Shown here: positions 44,238 to 52,292 of the stretch, one piece after another | How the letters are laid out: the number at the start of each line of letters is the position of its first letter | Position numbering within the stretch: the stretch's first letter is position 1 | Source of the DNA: JAKFWF01 sp031374115 | GTDB taxonomy: Bacteria; Pseudomonadota; Alphaproteobacteria; Rhizobiales; Hyphomicrobiaceae | Direction: 5' to 3' | NCBI GenBank assembly: GCA_031374115.1 | Contig: JANMNO010000179.1 | Location: forward strand, 23,960 to 87,959 | Length of the DNA: 64,000 bases | The notes under the pieces: generated by a model | The model's database searches: none | What the model saw: the letters and a program-made list of their open reading frames with translations, nothing else | What the model was told of the DNA's origin: nothing | Position numbers and translations under genes: made by a program

Positions 44238-45815
44238 ATGTCGTTATTCGCTAAGTTGGCGGTTACTATTCTGGCGGTGATCACTGCCCCGTCCAATGCG
44301 TTTGCCGAGACGCCGGTTCGCGGCGGCACGCTGAAGTTCGCAGTTGTCGCCGAGCCACCAAATTACGATTGTCATTCCAACGTGACCTTCGGTGTCACCC
44401 ATCCGATCGCGCCACACTATTCAATGCTGCTGAAATTCCACGGTGCGACCTACCCCGCAGTCTCAGGCGATCTCGCGCAGGCTTGGACGGCGAGCCCCGA
44501 TGGATTGAGCTACACCTTCAAACTGCATCCTAATGTAAAGTTCCATGATGGGTCGGCGCTCACGTCGGCCGACATAAAGGCCAGCTACGAGCGCATCATC
44601 CGGCCGGCTGGCGGCATCGTTTCGGCCCGGCAGGCCTACTACGCCGACTTTGGTGATATCGAAACACCCGACGATGCAACCGTCGTATTCAAACTCAAGA
44701 CGCGCGTAGCCGGCGTCTTGCAGTTGCTCGCCTCGCCTTTCAACTGCATCTACAGCGCGAAGAAACTCGCACAGAACCCGCGTTACCCCGAGACGGAGAT
44801 CATGGGAACCGGGGCCTTCACCTTTGCGGGCCACGTGCGGGGCTCGACGTGGACCGCCAAGCGGTTCGACCAGTACTTCAAACCGGGGCTACCCTACCTC
44901 GATGGCTATGAAGCGTTCTTCGTGAAGTCGCCGAATGTGCTGCCTGGAATGCTCGGCGGCCAGTTCGACGCCGAATTCCGTTTCCGCTCTCCCAGCGAGC
45001 GCGACCAGCTCGTCGAGAAGATGGGCGATAAAGTGTGGGTCAAAGAGCAGCCGCTGGTCTCGGCGCTGGTCGTGATCTTCAATACCAAAAAGAAGCCGTT
45101 CGACGATGTGCGCGTGCGCCAGGCGATGTCGCTCGCCATCGATCGCTGGACAGCTGGTGAGCAGCTCGGCAAGATCTCCGCCATCAAGTACGTTGGCGGC
45201 GGCGTGCGTCCGGGCTTCGAGATGGCGTTGCCGGAGAGCGAACTCGTCAAGCTGCCGGGCTACGGCCGGGATGCCGCGGCTGCCCGCACTGAAGCTATGC
45301 GCCTGCTGAAGGAAGCCGGCGTCGATAAACTCTCGATCAAGCTGCATAACCGCTCTGGAACGGACCCATACACCACGGCTGGCATCTACGTCATCGATCA
45401 ATGGCGCCGCATTGGCGTGACGGCAGTGCACGAGCAACTCGAGACGACGCCATATCAGGCAGCGCTCACTGGTGGCAACTTCGAGGTCGCAATCGAGTTC
45501 ATCTCAGATTACACGGACGATCCGACCGCGCACTTCACGAAGTTCCTGACAAAGAAAGCGTCGGTTGGCGCGCACTCGAACCACGACGATGCGAAGATCG
45601 ATGAAATGTACGATGCCCAGCGTCGCGCCATCGATCCGGTCGAGCGCAAGCGCGTTGTCAACGAACTCGATAAATATGCGATCACGCAAGCCAATGTCGT
45701 GCCCTTCCTGTGGTTCCAGCGGATCGTCGTGATGCCGAAGAAGGTCAAAGGCTGGTACGCGATGCCGAGCCACTACCTGGGGCAGGATCTGTCGGATGTC
45801 TGGCTACAGCCGTGA
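44238..45815 (+). CDS. ABC transporter substrate-binding protein, peptide/nickel type (SBP_bac_5)
   Basis: A 525-residue periplasmic binding protein of cluster C (DppA/OppA-like). The signal peptide covers residues 1-23 (ending NAFAE), and the SBP_bac_5 core follows with LAQAWTASPDGLSYTFKLHPNVKFHDG and DDVRVRQAMSLAIDR elements. GGGAGG lies eight bases before the ATG. No permease or ATPase genes are adjacent, so it is an orphan component, and the ligand is unknown. The flavoprotein gene follows after 51 bases in the same direction. Confidence 0.9.
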   Translation: MSLFAKLAVTILAVITAPSNAFAETPVRGGTLKFAVVAEPPNYDCHSNVTFGVTHPIAPHYSMLLKFHGATYPAVSGDLAQAWTASPDGLSYTFKLHPNVKFHDGSALTSADIKASYERIIRPAGGIVSARQAYYADFGDIETPDDATVVFKLKTRVAGVLQLLASPFNCIYSAKKLAQNPRYPETEIMGTGAFTFAGHVRGSTWTAKRFDQYFKPGLPYLDGYEAFFVKSPNVLPGMLGGQFDAEFRFRSPSERDQLVEKMGDKVWVKEQPLVSALVVIFNTKKKPFDDVRVRQAMSLAIDRWTAGEQLGKISAIKYVGGGVRPGFEMALPESELVKLPGYGRDAAAARTEAMRLLKEAGVDKLSIKLHNRSGTDPYTTAGIYVIDQWRRIGVTAVHEQLETTPYQAALTGGNFEVAIEFISDYTDDPTAHFTKFLTKKASVGAHSNHDDAKIDEMYDAQRRAIDPVERKRVVNELDKYAITQANVVPFLWFQRIVVMPKKVKGWYAMPSHYLGQDLSDVWLQP

Positions 45816-45866
45816 CACGGTAGCAGTCAGGCAGGATTGCGTACGCTAACGACTGGAAACGGTCAC

Positions 45867-47120
45867 ATGTCGAAGCAGGTCGATTGCTGTATTGCAGGCG
45901 GCGGCCCCGCCGGCATGATGCTAGGCGTGTTGCTCGCGCGGGTGGGTTTGCGCATTCTCGTTCTTGAAAAGCACCAAGACTTCCTGCGCGATTTTCGCGG
46001 CGACACGATCCACCCCTCGACCATGGAGATCATGCACGAGTTGGGATGGCTTGAGGAATTCTTAAAACTGCCGCACGAGCCCGTTCGGCAGCTCGTCGGT
46101 CAATTCGGTGACGATCGGATCAAGCTGGCTGATTTCTCGCATCTTTCCGCGCAGGCAAAGTTCATTGCGATGATGCCGCAATGGGATTTTCTCGATTTTC
46201 TCGCACGCAAGGGCGCCAATTATCCCGGTTTCGAGCTCTGGATGAATGCCGAGGTAACTGGCTTCGCCAAGGACGGTGCGCCGGGCCCGGCAAACACTTT
46301 GGCGGTGCGCACACCCGACAGTCGGGTAACGGTCACAGCGCCTCTAGTGGTTGCTGCCGATGGACGCGCATCCACGCTACGCGCAGCTGCTGGGTTGAAG
46401 CCCACGGAGTTTGGCGCACCGATGGACGTCCTTTGGTTTCGGCTGTCGCGCCAGCCCAACGACACGGCTGAGACGCAGGCCCGCTTCGAATCTGGTCGTA
46501 TTTTCATCATGCTCAATCGTGGTGATTACTGGCAGTGCGCGTTTGTCATCGCAAAAGGTCACAACGAACAGATACGCGCGCAGGGTCTAGACGCCTTCCG
46601 GCGGGGCGTCGCAAGCCTGGTGCCATTCGAGCCCGCCCGGGTAAATCAGCTCGTGAGCTGGGAGCTGATCAAGCTATTGACGGTGAAAGTGGACCGGCTC
46701 GATTGCTGGCACGCTCCCGGTTTTCTGTGCATCGGCGATGCGGCGCACGCGATGTCGCCGGTTGGCGGCGTCGGCATCAACCTCGCTGTGCAGGATGCCG
46801 TAGCGGCTGCAAACATACTCGCCCGACCGCTGTTGCAACGACGACTTTCCACCGGCGATCTGCAGGCAGTGCAGCGCCGGCGCGAGTGGCCAACCCGCGT
46901 AACCCAACGGCTCCAATTGATGATGCAAAACGCGATCATCGCTCCCGCACTCAGTGCATCGGCGCCACCGCGACCGCCTGCTATTTTACGCTGGATAACA
47001 CGGTTACCGTTGCTCAATCGGTTACTGCCCCGGGTTCTTGGTCTAGGGGTGCAGCCGGAGCACGTCTCGGAGTTCATTCGTCGCGGACACAGTGCGCCGC
47101 CATTCAACGCTCCCGCATAG
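45867..47120 (+). CDS. FAD-dependent monooxygenase (PHBH/UbiH-like)
   Basis: About 417 residues. The N-terminal FAD-binding GGGPAGMMLG motif is at about 10-19 and an LVVAADGRAST (DG) motif lies in the middle. The second FAD motif CIGDAAHAMSPVGGVGINLAVQDA lies near residue 290. These define the aromatic hydroxylase-type group A flavoprotein monooxygenases. The C-terminal 90 residues are Arg/Leu-rich and variable. The substrate is unknown. It follows an orphan binding protein, so a catabolic link is possible but unproven. It is convergent with mazG. Confidence 0.88.
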   Translation: MSKQVDCCIAGGGPAGMMLGVLLARVGLRILVLEKHQDFLRDFRGDTIHPSTMEIMHELGWLEEFLKLPHEPVRQLVGQFGDDRIKLADFSHLSAQAKFIAMMPQWDFLDFLARKGANYPGFELWMNAEVTGFAKDGAPGPANTLAVRTPDSRVTVTAPLVVAADGRASTLRAAAGLKPTEFGAPMDVLWFRLSRQPNDTAETQARFESGRIFIMLNRGDYWQCAFVIAKGHNEQIRAQGLDAFRRGVASLVPFEPARVNQLVSWELIKLLTVKVDRLDCWHAPGFLCIGDAAHAMSPVGGVGINLAVQDAVAAANILARPLLQRRLSTGDLQAVQRRREWPTRVTQRLQLMMQNAIIAPALSASAPPRPPAILRWITRLPLLNRLLPRVLGLGVQPEHVSEFIRRGHSAPPFNAPA

Positions 47121-47136
47121 TGCGCAGCAGCGCGGA

Positions 47137-47946
47137 CTAACTTTTGCTGCGCTCCTCAGCCTTGGCCTCATCCCACAAAGCATCCATCTCGTCGAGATTG
47201 GATTTGGCAGGGGTCGTCCCGCGCTCTGCAAGCAGCGCTTCAATGCGCTGAAAACGCCGGGTGAATTTCTGGTTGGCAGCGCGCAGTGCGTCTTCCGGAT
47301 CGATCTTCATATGGCGCGCGACATTTGCCATCACGAACAGTAGATCGCCGAACTCTTCGGCGGTGTGACCCGCATCACCAGACTTGGCAGCAGCTTCCAG
47401 CTCGTCCAATTCCTCGCGCATCTTAGCAAGCACGGGTCCAAGCGATGGCCAATCGAACCCAACCTTTGCGGCTTTGCGCTGCAACTTAAGCGCGCGCGTG
47501 AGGGCGGGGAGCGGCAACGGCACGTCATCGAGAACACTCGAAGCCGCAGTGGCCTTGCCAGCCTTTTCCGCGGCCTTGACTTTCTCCCAAAAGCCGTTGG
47601 CAACACCCGCCGAGCGGGCCGCATCGTCACCGAAGACGTGCGGATGGCGGCGGATCATCTTGGTGGTGATGCCGTCCACGACGTCAGCGAACGCGAACGC
47701 CCTTTCCTCCTCCGCGATGCGCGCGTGATAGACGACCTGAAGCAATAGATCGCCCAGCTCTTCCTGCAGGTCGGCGCGATTACCGCGCGCGATCGCGTCG
47801 GCAACCTCGTAGGCTTCCTCGATGGTGTAAGGCGCAATCGTCTCGAACGTCTGCTCGAGATCCCACGGGCAGCCCGATCCCGGCGTGCGAAGTGCCGCCA
47901 TCACCGCGATCAAGTCGGCGATCGTCTGGCGCGCTAGGTCGGACAT
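47137..47946 (-). CDS. mazG: Nucleoside triphosphate pyrophosphohydrolase MazG
   Basis: 269 residues with two MazG helical domains. The first has TIEEAYEVADAI and LQEELGDLLLQVVYHA, the second has DELEAAAKSGDAGHTAEEFG then DLLFVMANVAR with KFTRRFQRIE. These supply the acidic Mg-binding clusters (EExxE/ExxD). It hydrolyses (d)NTPs to monophosphates in housecleaning. AAAGGAG lies five bases before the ATG at 47946. Divergent from arfB. Confidence 0.95.
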   Translation of the reverse strand: MSDLARQTIADLIAVMAALRTPGSGCPWDLEQTFETIAPYTIEEAYEVADAIARGNRADLQEELGDLLLQVVYHARIAEEERAFAFADVVDGITTKMIRRHPHVFGDDAARSAGVANGFWEKVKAAEKAGKATAASSVLDDVPLPLPALTRALKLQRKAAKVGFDWPSLGPVLAKMREELDELEAAAKSGDAGHTAEEFGDLLFVMANVARHMKIDPEDALRAANQKFTRRFQRIEALLAERGTTPAKSNLDEMDALWDEAKAEERSKS

Positions 47947-48045
47947 TGAGGCTCCTTTGACGGATATGGCTTGCCACACGTTGGGCTTCTTCGACGAATA
48001 GCGCGGCGATGGTATCATAGGGCGGAATCAACGAGGAACGCCGTG

Positions 48046-48468
48046 ATGATCCGCGTGACACCCAGCATCAGCCTCGACCCCGCCGAGATCGAGGAGGAGT
48101 TCGTACGCTCGTCGGGACCGGGCGGGCAGAACGTCAACAAGGTTTCGACGGCCGTGCAGTTGCGTTTCAACGTGCGGCAGTCACCCAACATTCCGTACGC
48201 GGTGAAGACACGGCTCGAAACTCTGGCGGGCCATCGGCTCACCAAGGACGGCGTGATCATCATCGAGGCCAGTCGCTTTCGCAGCCAGCTTCGCAACCGC
48301 GCCGATGCGCTCGAACGCCTCGTGGACTTGATCAAGGAGGCCGCCATCCAGCCCGTTAAACGCCGGGCGACGAAGCCGACCTACAGCTCCAAGCTGCGGC
48401 GGCTCGACGGCAAGAAAAAGCGCTCCGGCACCAAGGCGCTGCGCAGCGGTAAGCCCGAGTTGGATTGA
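48046..48468 (+). CDS. arfB: Alternative ribosome-rescue peptidyl-tRNA hydrolase ArfB (YaeJ/ICT1)
   Basis: A 140-residue class I release-factor-like protein that frees peptides from stalled ribosomes. It carries the catalytic GGQ at 26-28 in SSGPGGQNVNKVST and a long basic C-terminal tail (PVKRRATKPT ... KKKRSGTKALRSGK) that enters the empty mRNA channel. The codon-recognition domain of RF1/RF2 is absent. A GTG at 48043 is an alternative start. The length matches the family. Confidence 0.96.
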   Translation: MIRVTPSISLDPAEIEEEFVRSSGPGGQNVNKVSTAVQLRFNVRQSPNIPYAVKTRLETLAGHRLTKDGVIIIEASRFRSQLRNRADALERLVDLIKEAAIQPVKRRATKPTYSSKLRRLDGKKKRSGTKALRSGKPELD

Positions 48469-48490
48469 ACCAGTCGCGAAGGAAACGATC

Positions 48491-49555
48491 ATGCAGGCGC
48501 GTAGAGTGATCACTGTCGTCGGCTGCCAAGCCGAGGGTGAGGTCGGCGATGTCATTACCGGCGGCGTACTGCCTCCTGCCGGTGCGACGATGCTGGAAAA
48601 GAAGCTCACTATGGAGCGCGAGCACGACCACATCCGGCGGCTTTTGATACAAGAACCGCGCGGCTCGGTGGCGCGCCACGTCAACCTTATCGTGCCCTCA
48701 ACGCGCGCCGATTGTGCCGCCGGTGCCATTATCATGGAGCCGACCGAGTATCCGCCGATGTCCGGTTCGAACACGATGTGCATCGCGACCGTGCTGCTGG
48801 AAACCGGGATCGTCACGATGATCGAACCGGTCACCTATCTGCGGCTCGATATGCCGGCCGGGCCGGTCGACGTGATTGCCGCTTGCGAGAATGGCAAGGT
48901 TCGCAGCGTCACCATTCGCAACGTGCCCTCGTTCGTCCTGAAGCTCGACGCACCGTTGGAGGTCGAAGGCATTGGCATGCTCACCATCGACATCGCCTAT
49001 GGCGGCATGATTTTTGCGATCGTCGATGCCAAGGCAGCCGGCTTCGAGATCCGCCCGGATGAAGCGCGCGATTTGGCGATCCTCGGCGAGAAGGTGCGCA
49101 TCGCGGCCCGCGATCAGCATCCCATCAGCCACCCGCTTCATCCTGAAATAAGCGGTGTCTCGATCGTGCAATTCGCCGGCGAATTTCTGGGCGCGGGTCA
49201 CGTGTCGCGCAACACCTGCATCGTGTCGCCGGGCCGCTCCGATCGGTCGCCGACGGGCACCGGCACATGCGCGCGGATGGCTGTGCTGCATGCGCGAGGA
49301 TTGCTCGCAGTCGGCGAGGGCATCATTCACGAGTCGATCATTGGCTCGCGGTTCACTGGCCATATTCGCGGCGTGACGCAAGTTGGCGATCTTGCGGCGA
49401 TCGAATCGGAGATCACGGGTCAGGCCTGGATCACCGGCCTCCATCAATATTTCGTTGATCCCACCGATCCATGGCCAGAAGGCTACGTCGTCGCCGACAC
49501 CTGGGGCACCAGCGGCACGATGCGCCAGCTGCGGCCAAACCCGGCGGGCGTATGA
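48491..49555 (+). CDS. Proline racemase-family protein with Ser/Thr in place of both catalytic Cys
   Basis: A 354-residue member of the proline racemase/hydroxyproline epimerase superfamily (PF05544). Where the family has its first catalytic Cys (MCGH) this protein has Ser91 (PPMSGSNTMC). Where the second lies (DRSPCGTG) it has Thr255 (DRSPTGTGTCARM). The rest of the fold (NVPSF, GGMIFAIVDA, FTGHIRG) is intact. Two-base Cys racemisation is therefore not expected. A dehydratase-like or other activity is possible, as in trans-3-hydroxyproline dehydratases, which keep Cys then Thr. No proline catabolic genes are adjacent. Confidence 0.88.
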   Translation: MQARRVITVVGCQAEGEVGDVITGGVLPPAGATMLEKKLTMEREHDHIRRLLIQEPRGSVARHVNLIVPSTRADCAAGAIIMEPTEYPPMSGSNTMCIATVLLETGIVTMIEPVTYLRLDMPAGPVDVIAACENGKVRSVTIRNVPSFVLKLDAPLEVEGIGMLTIDIAYGGMIFAIVDAKAAGFEIRPDEARDLAILGEKVRIAARDQHPISHPLHPEISGVSIVQFAGEFLGAGHVSRNTCIVSPGRSDRSPTGTGTCARMAVLHARGLLAVGEGIIHESIIGSRFTGHIRGVTQVGDLAAIESEITGQAWITGLHQYFVDPTDPWPEGYVVADTWGTSGTMRQLRPNPAGV

Positions 49556-49581
49556 GCGGTGCAGGCGGTTATATTGGGCAA

Positions 49582-49863
49582 TTACCCGAAAAGTTCGGCG
49601 TGTGATCCAAGGCGCACTAGGCGTAAAGCCTCCGGATCTGGCCGCTCGTAAAGCAGCACTAAATCAGGCCGCACGTGGCAATCGCGGAAATCTTTCAACG
49701 CGCCGCCAAGCGCGTGGTCTTTGAACTTTGCTGGCAGTGGTTTGTCCTCCAGCAATAGATTGATGATGGAGCGTAACGTTTCCGTCATCCTCGACGCGTT
49801 CGGTTTTGCAAGTTCTCGCTTCAGATCCTTTTTGAAAGTTTTCGACCGCTCAATCGTCCGCAT
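49582..49863 (-). CDS. YafQ-type toxin (RelE superfamily mRNA interferase)
   Basis: A 93-residue ribosome-dependent mRNA endonuclease-like toxin. Residues matching the E. coli YafQ active site are visible: His50 (KDHAL), Asp61 and His63 (RDCH), Asp67 (RPDLVLLY), His88 (GSHAELF) and Phe92. The ATG at 49863 was chosen because it gives the family length and begins the core. It overlaps the antitoxin end by 14 bases, the usual antitoxin-first arrangement. Confidence 0.9.
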   Translation of the reverse strand: MRTIERSKTFKKDLKRELAKPNASRMTETLRSIINLLLEDKPLPAKFKDHALGGALKDFRDCHVRPDLVLLYERPDPEALRLVRLGSHAELFG

Positions 49864-50191
49864 CAATATCGGCAAACATCGCGTCGAAGCTGTCGAACGT
49901 CTTGCCCTCCCCATCTCGGAGTTCGCGAATTGCGTTCAGCGTTGCTTCGTTGGGGCGGTGAAGCTCGAACGGCAAAGACTTCTCTTGGGCAATGCGGGTC
50001 ATCATCAGGCGAAATGCGGTCGACGTGTCCAGGCCAATTGCCGACAGGACAATCTCGGCCTCATCCTTGAGTTTTCTGTCGATGCGAGCGCGCACAACGG
50101 CACCCATCATGCCCGGCCGGGCGCGCGGGCGCTTAACCTTTCTGACGACCGGCTTGGCGATCCGTTGTTTTACGATTGCAGTTTTTGCCAT
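49850..50191 (-). CDS. RelB/DinJ-type antitoxin
   Basis: A 113-residue antitoxin. A basic Arg/Lys/Pro-rich N-terminus of about 30 residues precedes the ribbon-helix-helix segment (VVRARIDRKLKDEAEIVLSA then IGLDTSTAFRLMMTRI), typical of RelB/DinJ. The acidic C-terminus (about 75-113) should wrap the toxin. The N-terminal extension is longer than in E. coli DinJ. AGGAG lies six bases before ATG 50191. A palindromic operator and promoter lie directly upstream. Confidence 0.9.
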   Translation of the reverse strand: MAKTAIVKQRIAKPVVRKVKRPRARPGMMGAVVRARIDRKLKDEAEIVLSAIGLDTSTAFRLMMTRIAQEKSLPFELHRPNEATLNAIRELRDGEGKTFDSFDAMFADIDADD

Positions 50192-50204
50192 TTGACGCTC
50201 CTGT

Positions 50205-50238
50205 GCTACATTGTAGCTCAATTATAAGCAGGTTGCAA
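50205..50238 (-). promoter_or_regulatory. Promoter and operator of the RelB/YafQ operon
   Basis: On the minus strand TTGCAA (50233-50238) and TACAAT (50210-50215) are separated by exactly 17 bases, a sigma-70-type promoter. The -10 element lies within a 13-base palindrome (GCTACA-T-TGTAGC, 50205-50217). Antitoxin binding to this palindrome would block the promoter, the standard autoregulation of such operons. The ATG is about 14 bases beyond the palindrome. Confidence 0.65.
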
Positions 50239-50261
50239 CGGCGATGAAGGGGGTAGGCGTG

Positions 50262-50322
50262 ATCTCCCCACGCTGTCATCCCGTGGCTTGCCCACGGGAT
50301 CCATCGTGCCACGCGGGGGATG
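50262..50322. repeat. Intergenic inverted-repeat element
   Basis: A perfect nine-base inverted repeat (ATCCCGTGG at 50278-50286 and CCACGGGAT at 50292-50300) has a five-base loop. It is flanked by imperfect outer arms (CTCCCCACGC near 50264-50273 and GCGGGGGAT near 50313-50321). It resembles the short dispersed hairpin elements found between genes of several alphaproteobacteria. There is one copy in this window. It lies between the toxin-antitoxin promoter and the end of ksgA. No long T run follows. Confidence 0.5.
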
Positions 50323-50400
50323 TTACAGAAACGGCGGCGCGGCCGCCTCGATCATTATTGAAAGCTTGGGGAGGATTGCCACCGCGATCCAGGCCGCGTC

Positions 50401-51261
50401 CTACAGTCCCTTGGCATCGACAAGCGCCGCCAACACCGCGAATTGTTCGACGGTCAGGCGCTCGGCGCGCAGCTCCGGATCGAGGTTGGCTTCGCGCAGT
50501 AGCAACTCGGGCATCGGTGTCAGCGACTTAAGGCTTTGCCGCAGCATCTTGCGGCGTTGGCCGAAGGCGGCAGCCGTCACGCGGCCCAGCGCCTTCACCG
50601 AGCACGCAGGCAGCGGCGTTTGGCGCGGGCGGAACACGACGACCGCGGACGATACTTTTGGCGCGGGAGTGAAGACTTCCGGCGGCAGCGTCATCGCGAT
50701 GTGCGCTTCGCAGCGCCACTGCGCGATCACCGCCAAGCGACCATAGGCCTTGGAGCCGGGCTCGGCGGTAATGCGCTCTGCCACTTCCTTTTGGAACATC
50801 AGAACCATCAGGTCGAACCACGGCGGCCACGGATCGGTTTCCAGCCAATCGATAAGGAGTTTCGTCGCGATGCCGTACGGCAGATTGGCGACGATCGCCG
50901 CTTTCTTTTCGACAGCACCGAGCACCGACGGCCAGTCGGTATCGAGCGCGTCGGCGGGATGTACGGTGAGGCGGCGTGGATAGTGGGCCGACACTTCGGC
51001 GAGCGCCGCGATACAGCGATCGTCGCGCTCGACCGCGATCACATGCGCCGCGCCTTCGAGCAACAGGGCGCGGGTGAGACCACCGGGACCCGGCCCGACT
51101 TCGACGACCGTGCGGCCTTCCAACGGAAACGCCTCGCGCGCGATCCGGCGCGTCAGCGACAGATCGAGAATGAAGTTCTGCCCCAGACTTTTCTTAGGCG
51201 CGAGGCCATGCGTGCGAATGACGTCGGCCAAACGCGGCAGACCATCGGGCATTGAACTCAT
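50401..51261 (-). CDS. ksgA: 16S rRNA (adenine1518-N6/adenine1519-N6)-dimethyltransferase
   Basis: A 286-residue SAM-dependent enzyme dimethylating two adenosines at the 3-prime end of 16S rRNA. The N-terminal KKSLGQNFILD, SAM motif I VEVGPGPGGLTRALL, catalytic motif IV NLPYGIA and the C-terminal AFGQRRKMLRQSLK are all present. Its ATG overlaps the pdxA stop (ATGA), so it is the last gene of the lptF-ksgA operon. Confidence 0.97.
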   Translation of the reverse strand: MSSMPDGLPRLADVIRTHGLAPKKSLGQNFILDLSLTRRIAREAFPLEGRTVVEVGPGPGGLTRALLLEGAAHVIAVERDDRCIAALAEVSAHYPRRLTVHPADALDTDWPSVLGAVEKKAAIVANLPYGIATKLLIDWLETDPWPPWFDLMVLMFQKEVAERITAEPGSKAYGRLAVIAQWRCEAHIAMTLPPEVFTPAPKVSSAVVVFRPRQTPLPACSVKALGRVTAAAFGQRRKMLRQSLKSLTPMPELLLREANLDPELRAERLTVEQFAVLAALVDAKGL

Positions 51262-52292
51262 GATGCGTGTACCGCGCGGCGCTGGGCGGCACGTTTCGCC
51301 AAACGCAGTGCCTCGATGAAACTCTCAGGACGTGCGCGGCCCGTTCCGGCAATATCGAACGCCGTGCCGTGGTCAGGCGATGTGCGCACGAACGGCAATC
51401 CCAAGGTCATGTTGACGCCGCGATCGAACGCCAACGTCTTGATCGGGATTAGCGCCTGGTCATGATACATCGCGATCACCGCATCGTAGGTCTCGCGCGC
51501 GGCGGCGTGGAACAGCGTGTCGGCAGAATACGGGCCGGTGACGATCAGACCCTCTTGTCGCAACAGCTCGACCGCCGGGCGGACGATCTCCTCGTCTTCG
51601 CGGCCGATGGTGCCGGCTTCGCCCGCATGCGGATTGAGGCCAGCGATCGCGATGCGCGGCTGAGCGATGCCGAAGTCGCGGATGAGACCCGCGTGCACGA
51701 TGCGCGCAGTTTCGATTATGGTCTGACGCGTGATCAAGCCTGGCACAGTTGCGAGGGGAATGTGTACAGTCAGCGGCACGACGCACAGCTCGTCGCACGC
51801 CAGCATCATCACCGGTGTAAATGTTCGGCCAGGTACATGCCGTGCGGCGAGTTCAGCTAGGAACTCGGTATGGCCGGGGTGTTTGAAGCCGGCGGCATAC
51901 AGAACATTCTTGGCGATCGGATTGGTCACGATCGCCGAAGCATTGCCGCTCATTACCTGCGCAACTGCGGCTTCGATGGCCGCGATCACGGCCGCGCCGT
52001 TGGCCGTGTCGGGGTGGCCTGCGCGGGTGGCATTTGGTTGTGGCAGATGCATGACGGGCAGCGCAACCGCCGTGCAAGCAGCCACTTCTGCAAGCCGGTC
52101 GATGCGCTCGATCGGGAGGTTGCATCCCAACAGTTTCGCGCGCTCGGCAAGTGCTGTCGCATCGCCAAAGTAGGCGAACGCAGGAAGGTCCAACGCTTCG
52201 CGTCTCGCCCATGCTTGGATTGTGATATCGGGGCCGATGCCGGCCGGATCACCGCATGTGACGGCGAGAGGCGGCAGCGCTATTTTTTGCAT
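51258..52292 (-). CDS. pdxA: 4-hydroxythreonine-4-phosphate dehydrogenase
   Basis: A 344-residue NAD-dependent enzyme of the DXP-dependent pyridoxal phosphate pathway. It has the N-terminal TCGDPAGIGPDI, the metal ligands in PGHTEFLAEL, GLNPHAGE and MYHDQALIPIK, and the FVRTSPDHGTAFDIAG signature. The ATG at 52292 begins the conserved part and overlaps the end of surA by 13 bases. Coupled to ksgA by ATGA. Confidence 0.96.
   Translation of the reverse strand: MQKIALPPLAVTCGDPAGIGPDITIQAWARREALDLPAFAYFGDATALAERAKLLGCNLPIERIDRLAEVAACTAVALPVMHLPQPNATRAGHPDTANGAAVIAAIEAAVAQVMSGNASAIVTNPIAKNVLYAAGFKHPGHTEFLAELAARHVPGRTFTPVMMLACDELCVVPLTVHIPLATVPGLITRQTIIETARIVHAGLIRDFGIAQPRIAIAGLNPHAGEAGTIGREDEEIVRPAVELLRQEGLIVTGPYSADTLFHAAARETYDAVIAMYHDQALIPIKTLAFDRGVNMTLGLPFVRTSPDHGTAFDIAGTGRARPESFIEALRLAKRAAQRRAVHAS

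Noticed and set aside
50244..50531. Short plus-strand frame over the inverted repeat and ksgA end
   Set aside because: It translates the hairpin element and antisense ksgA, with no coding support.
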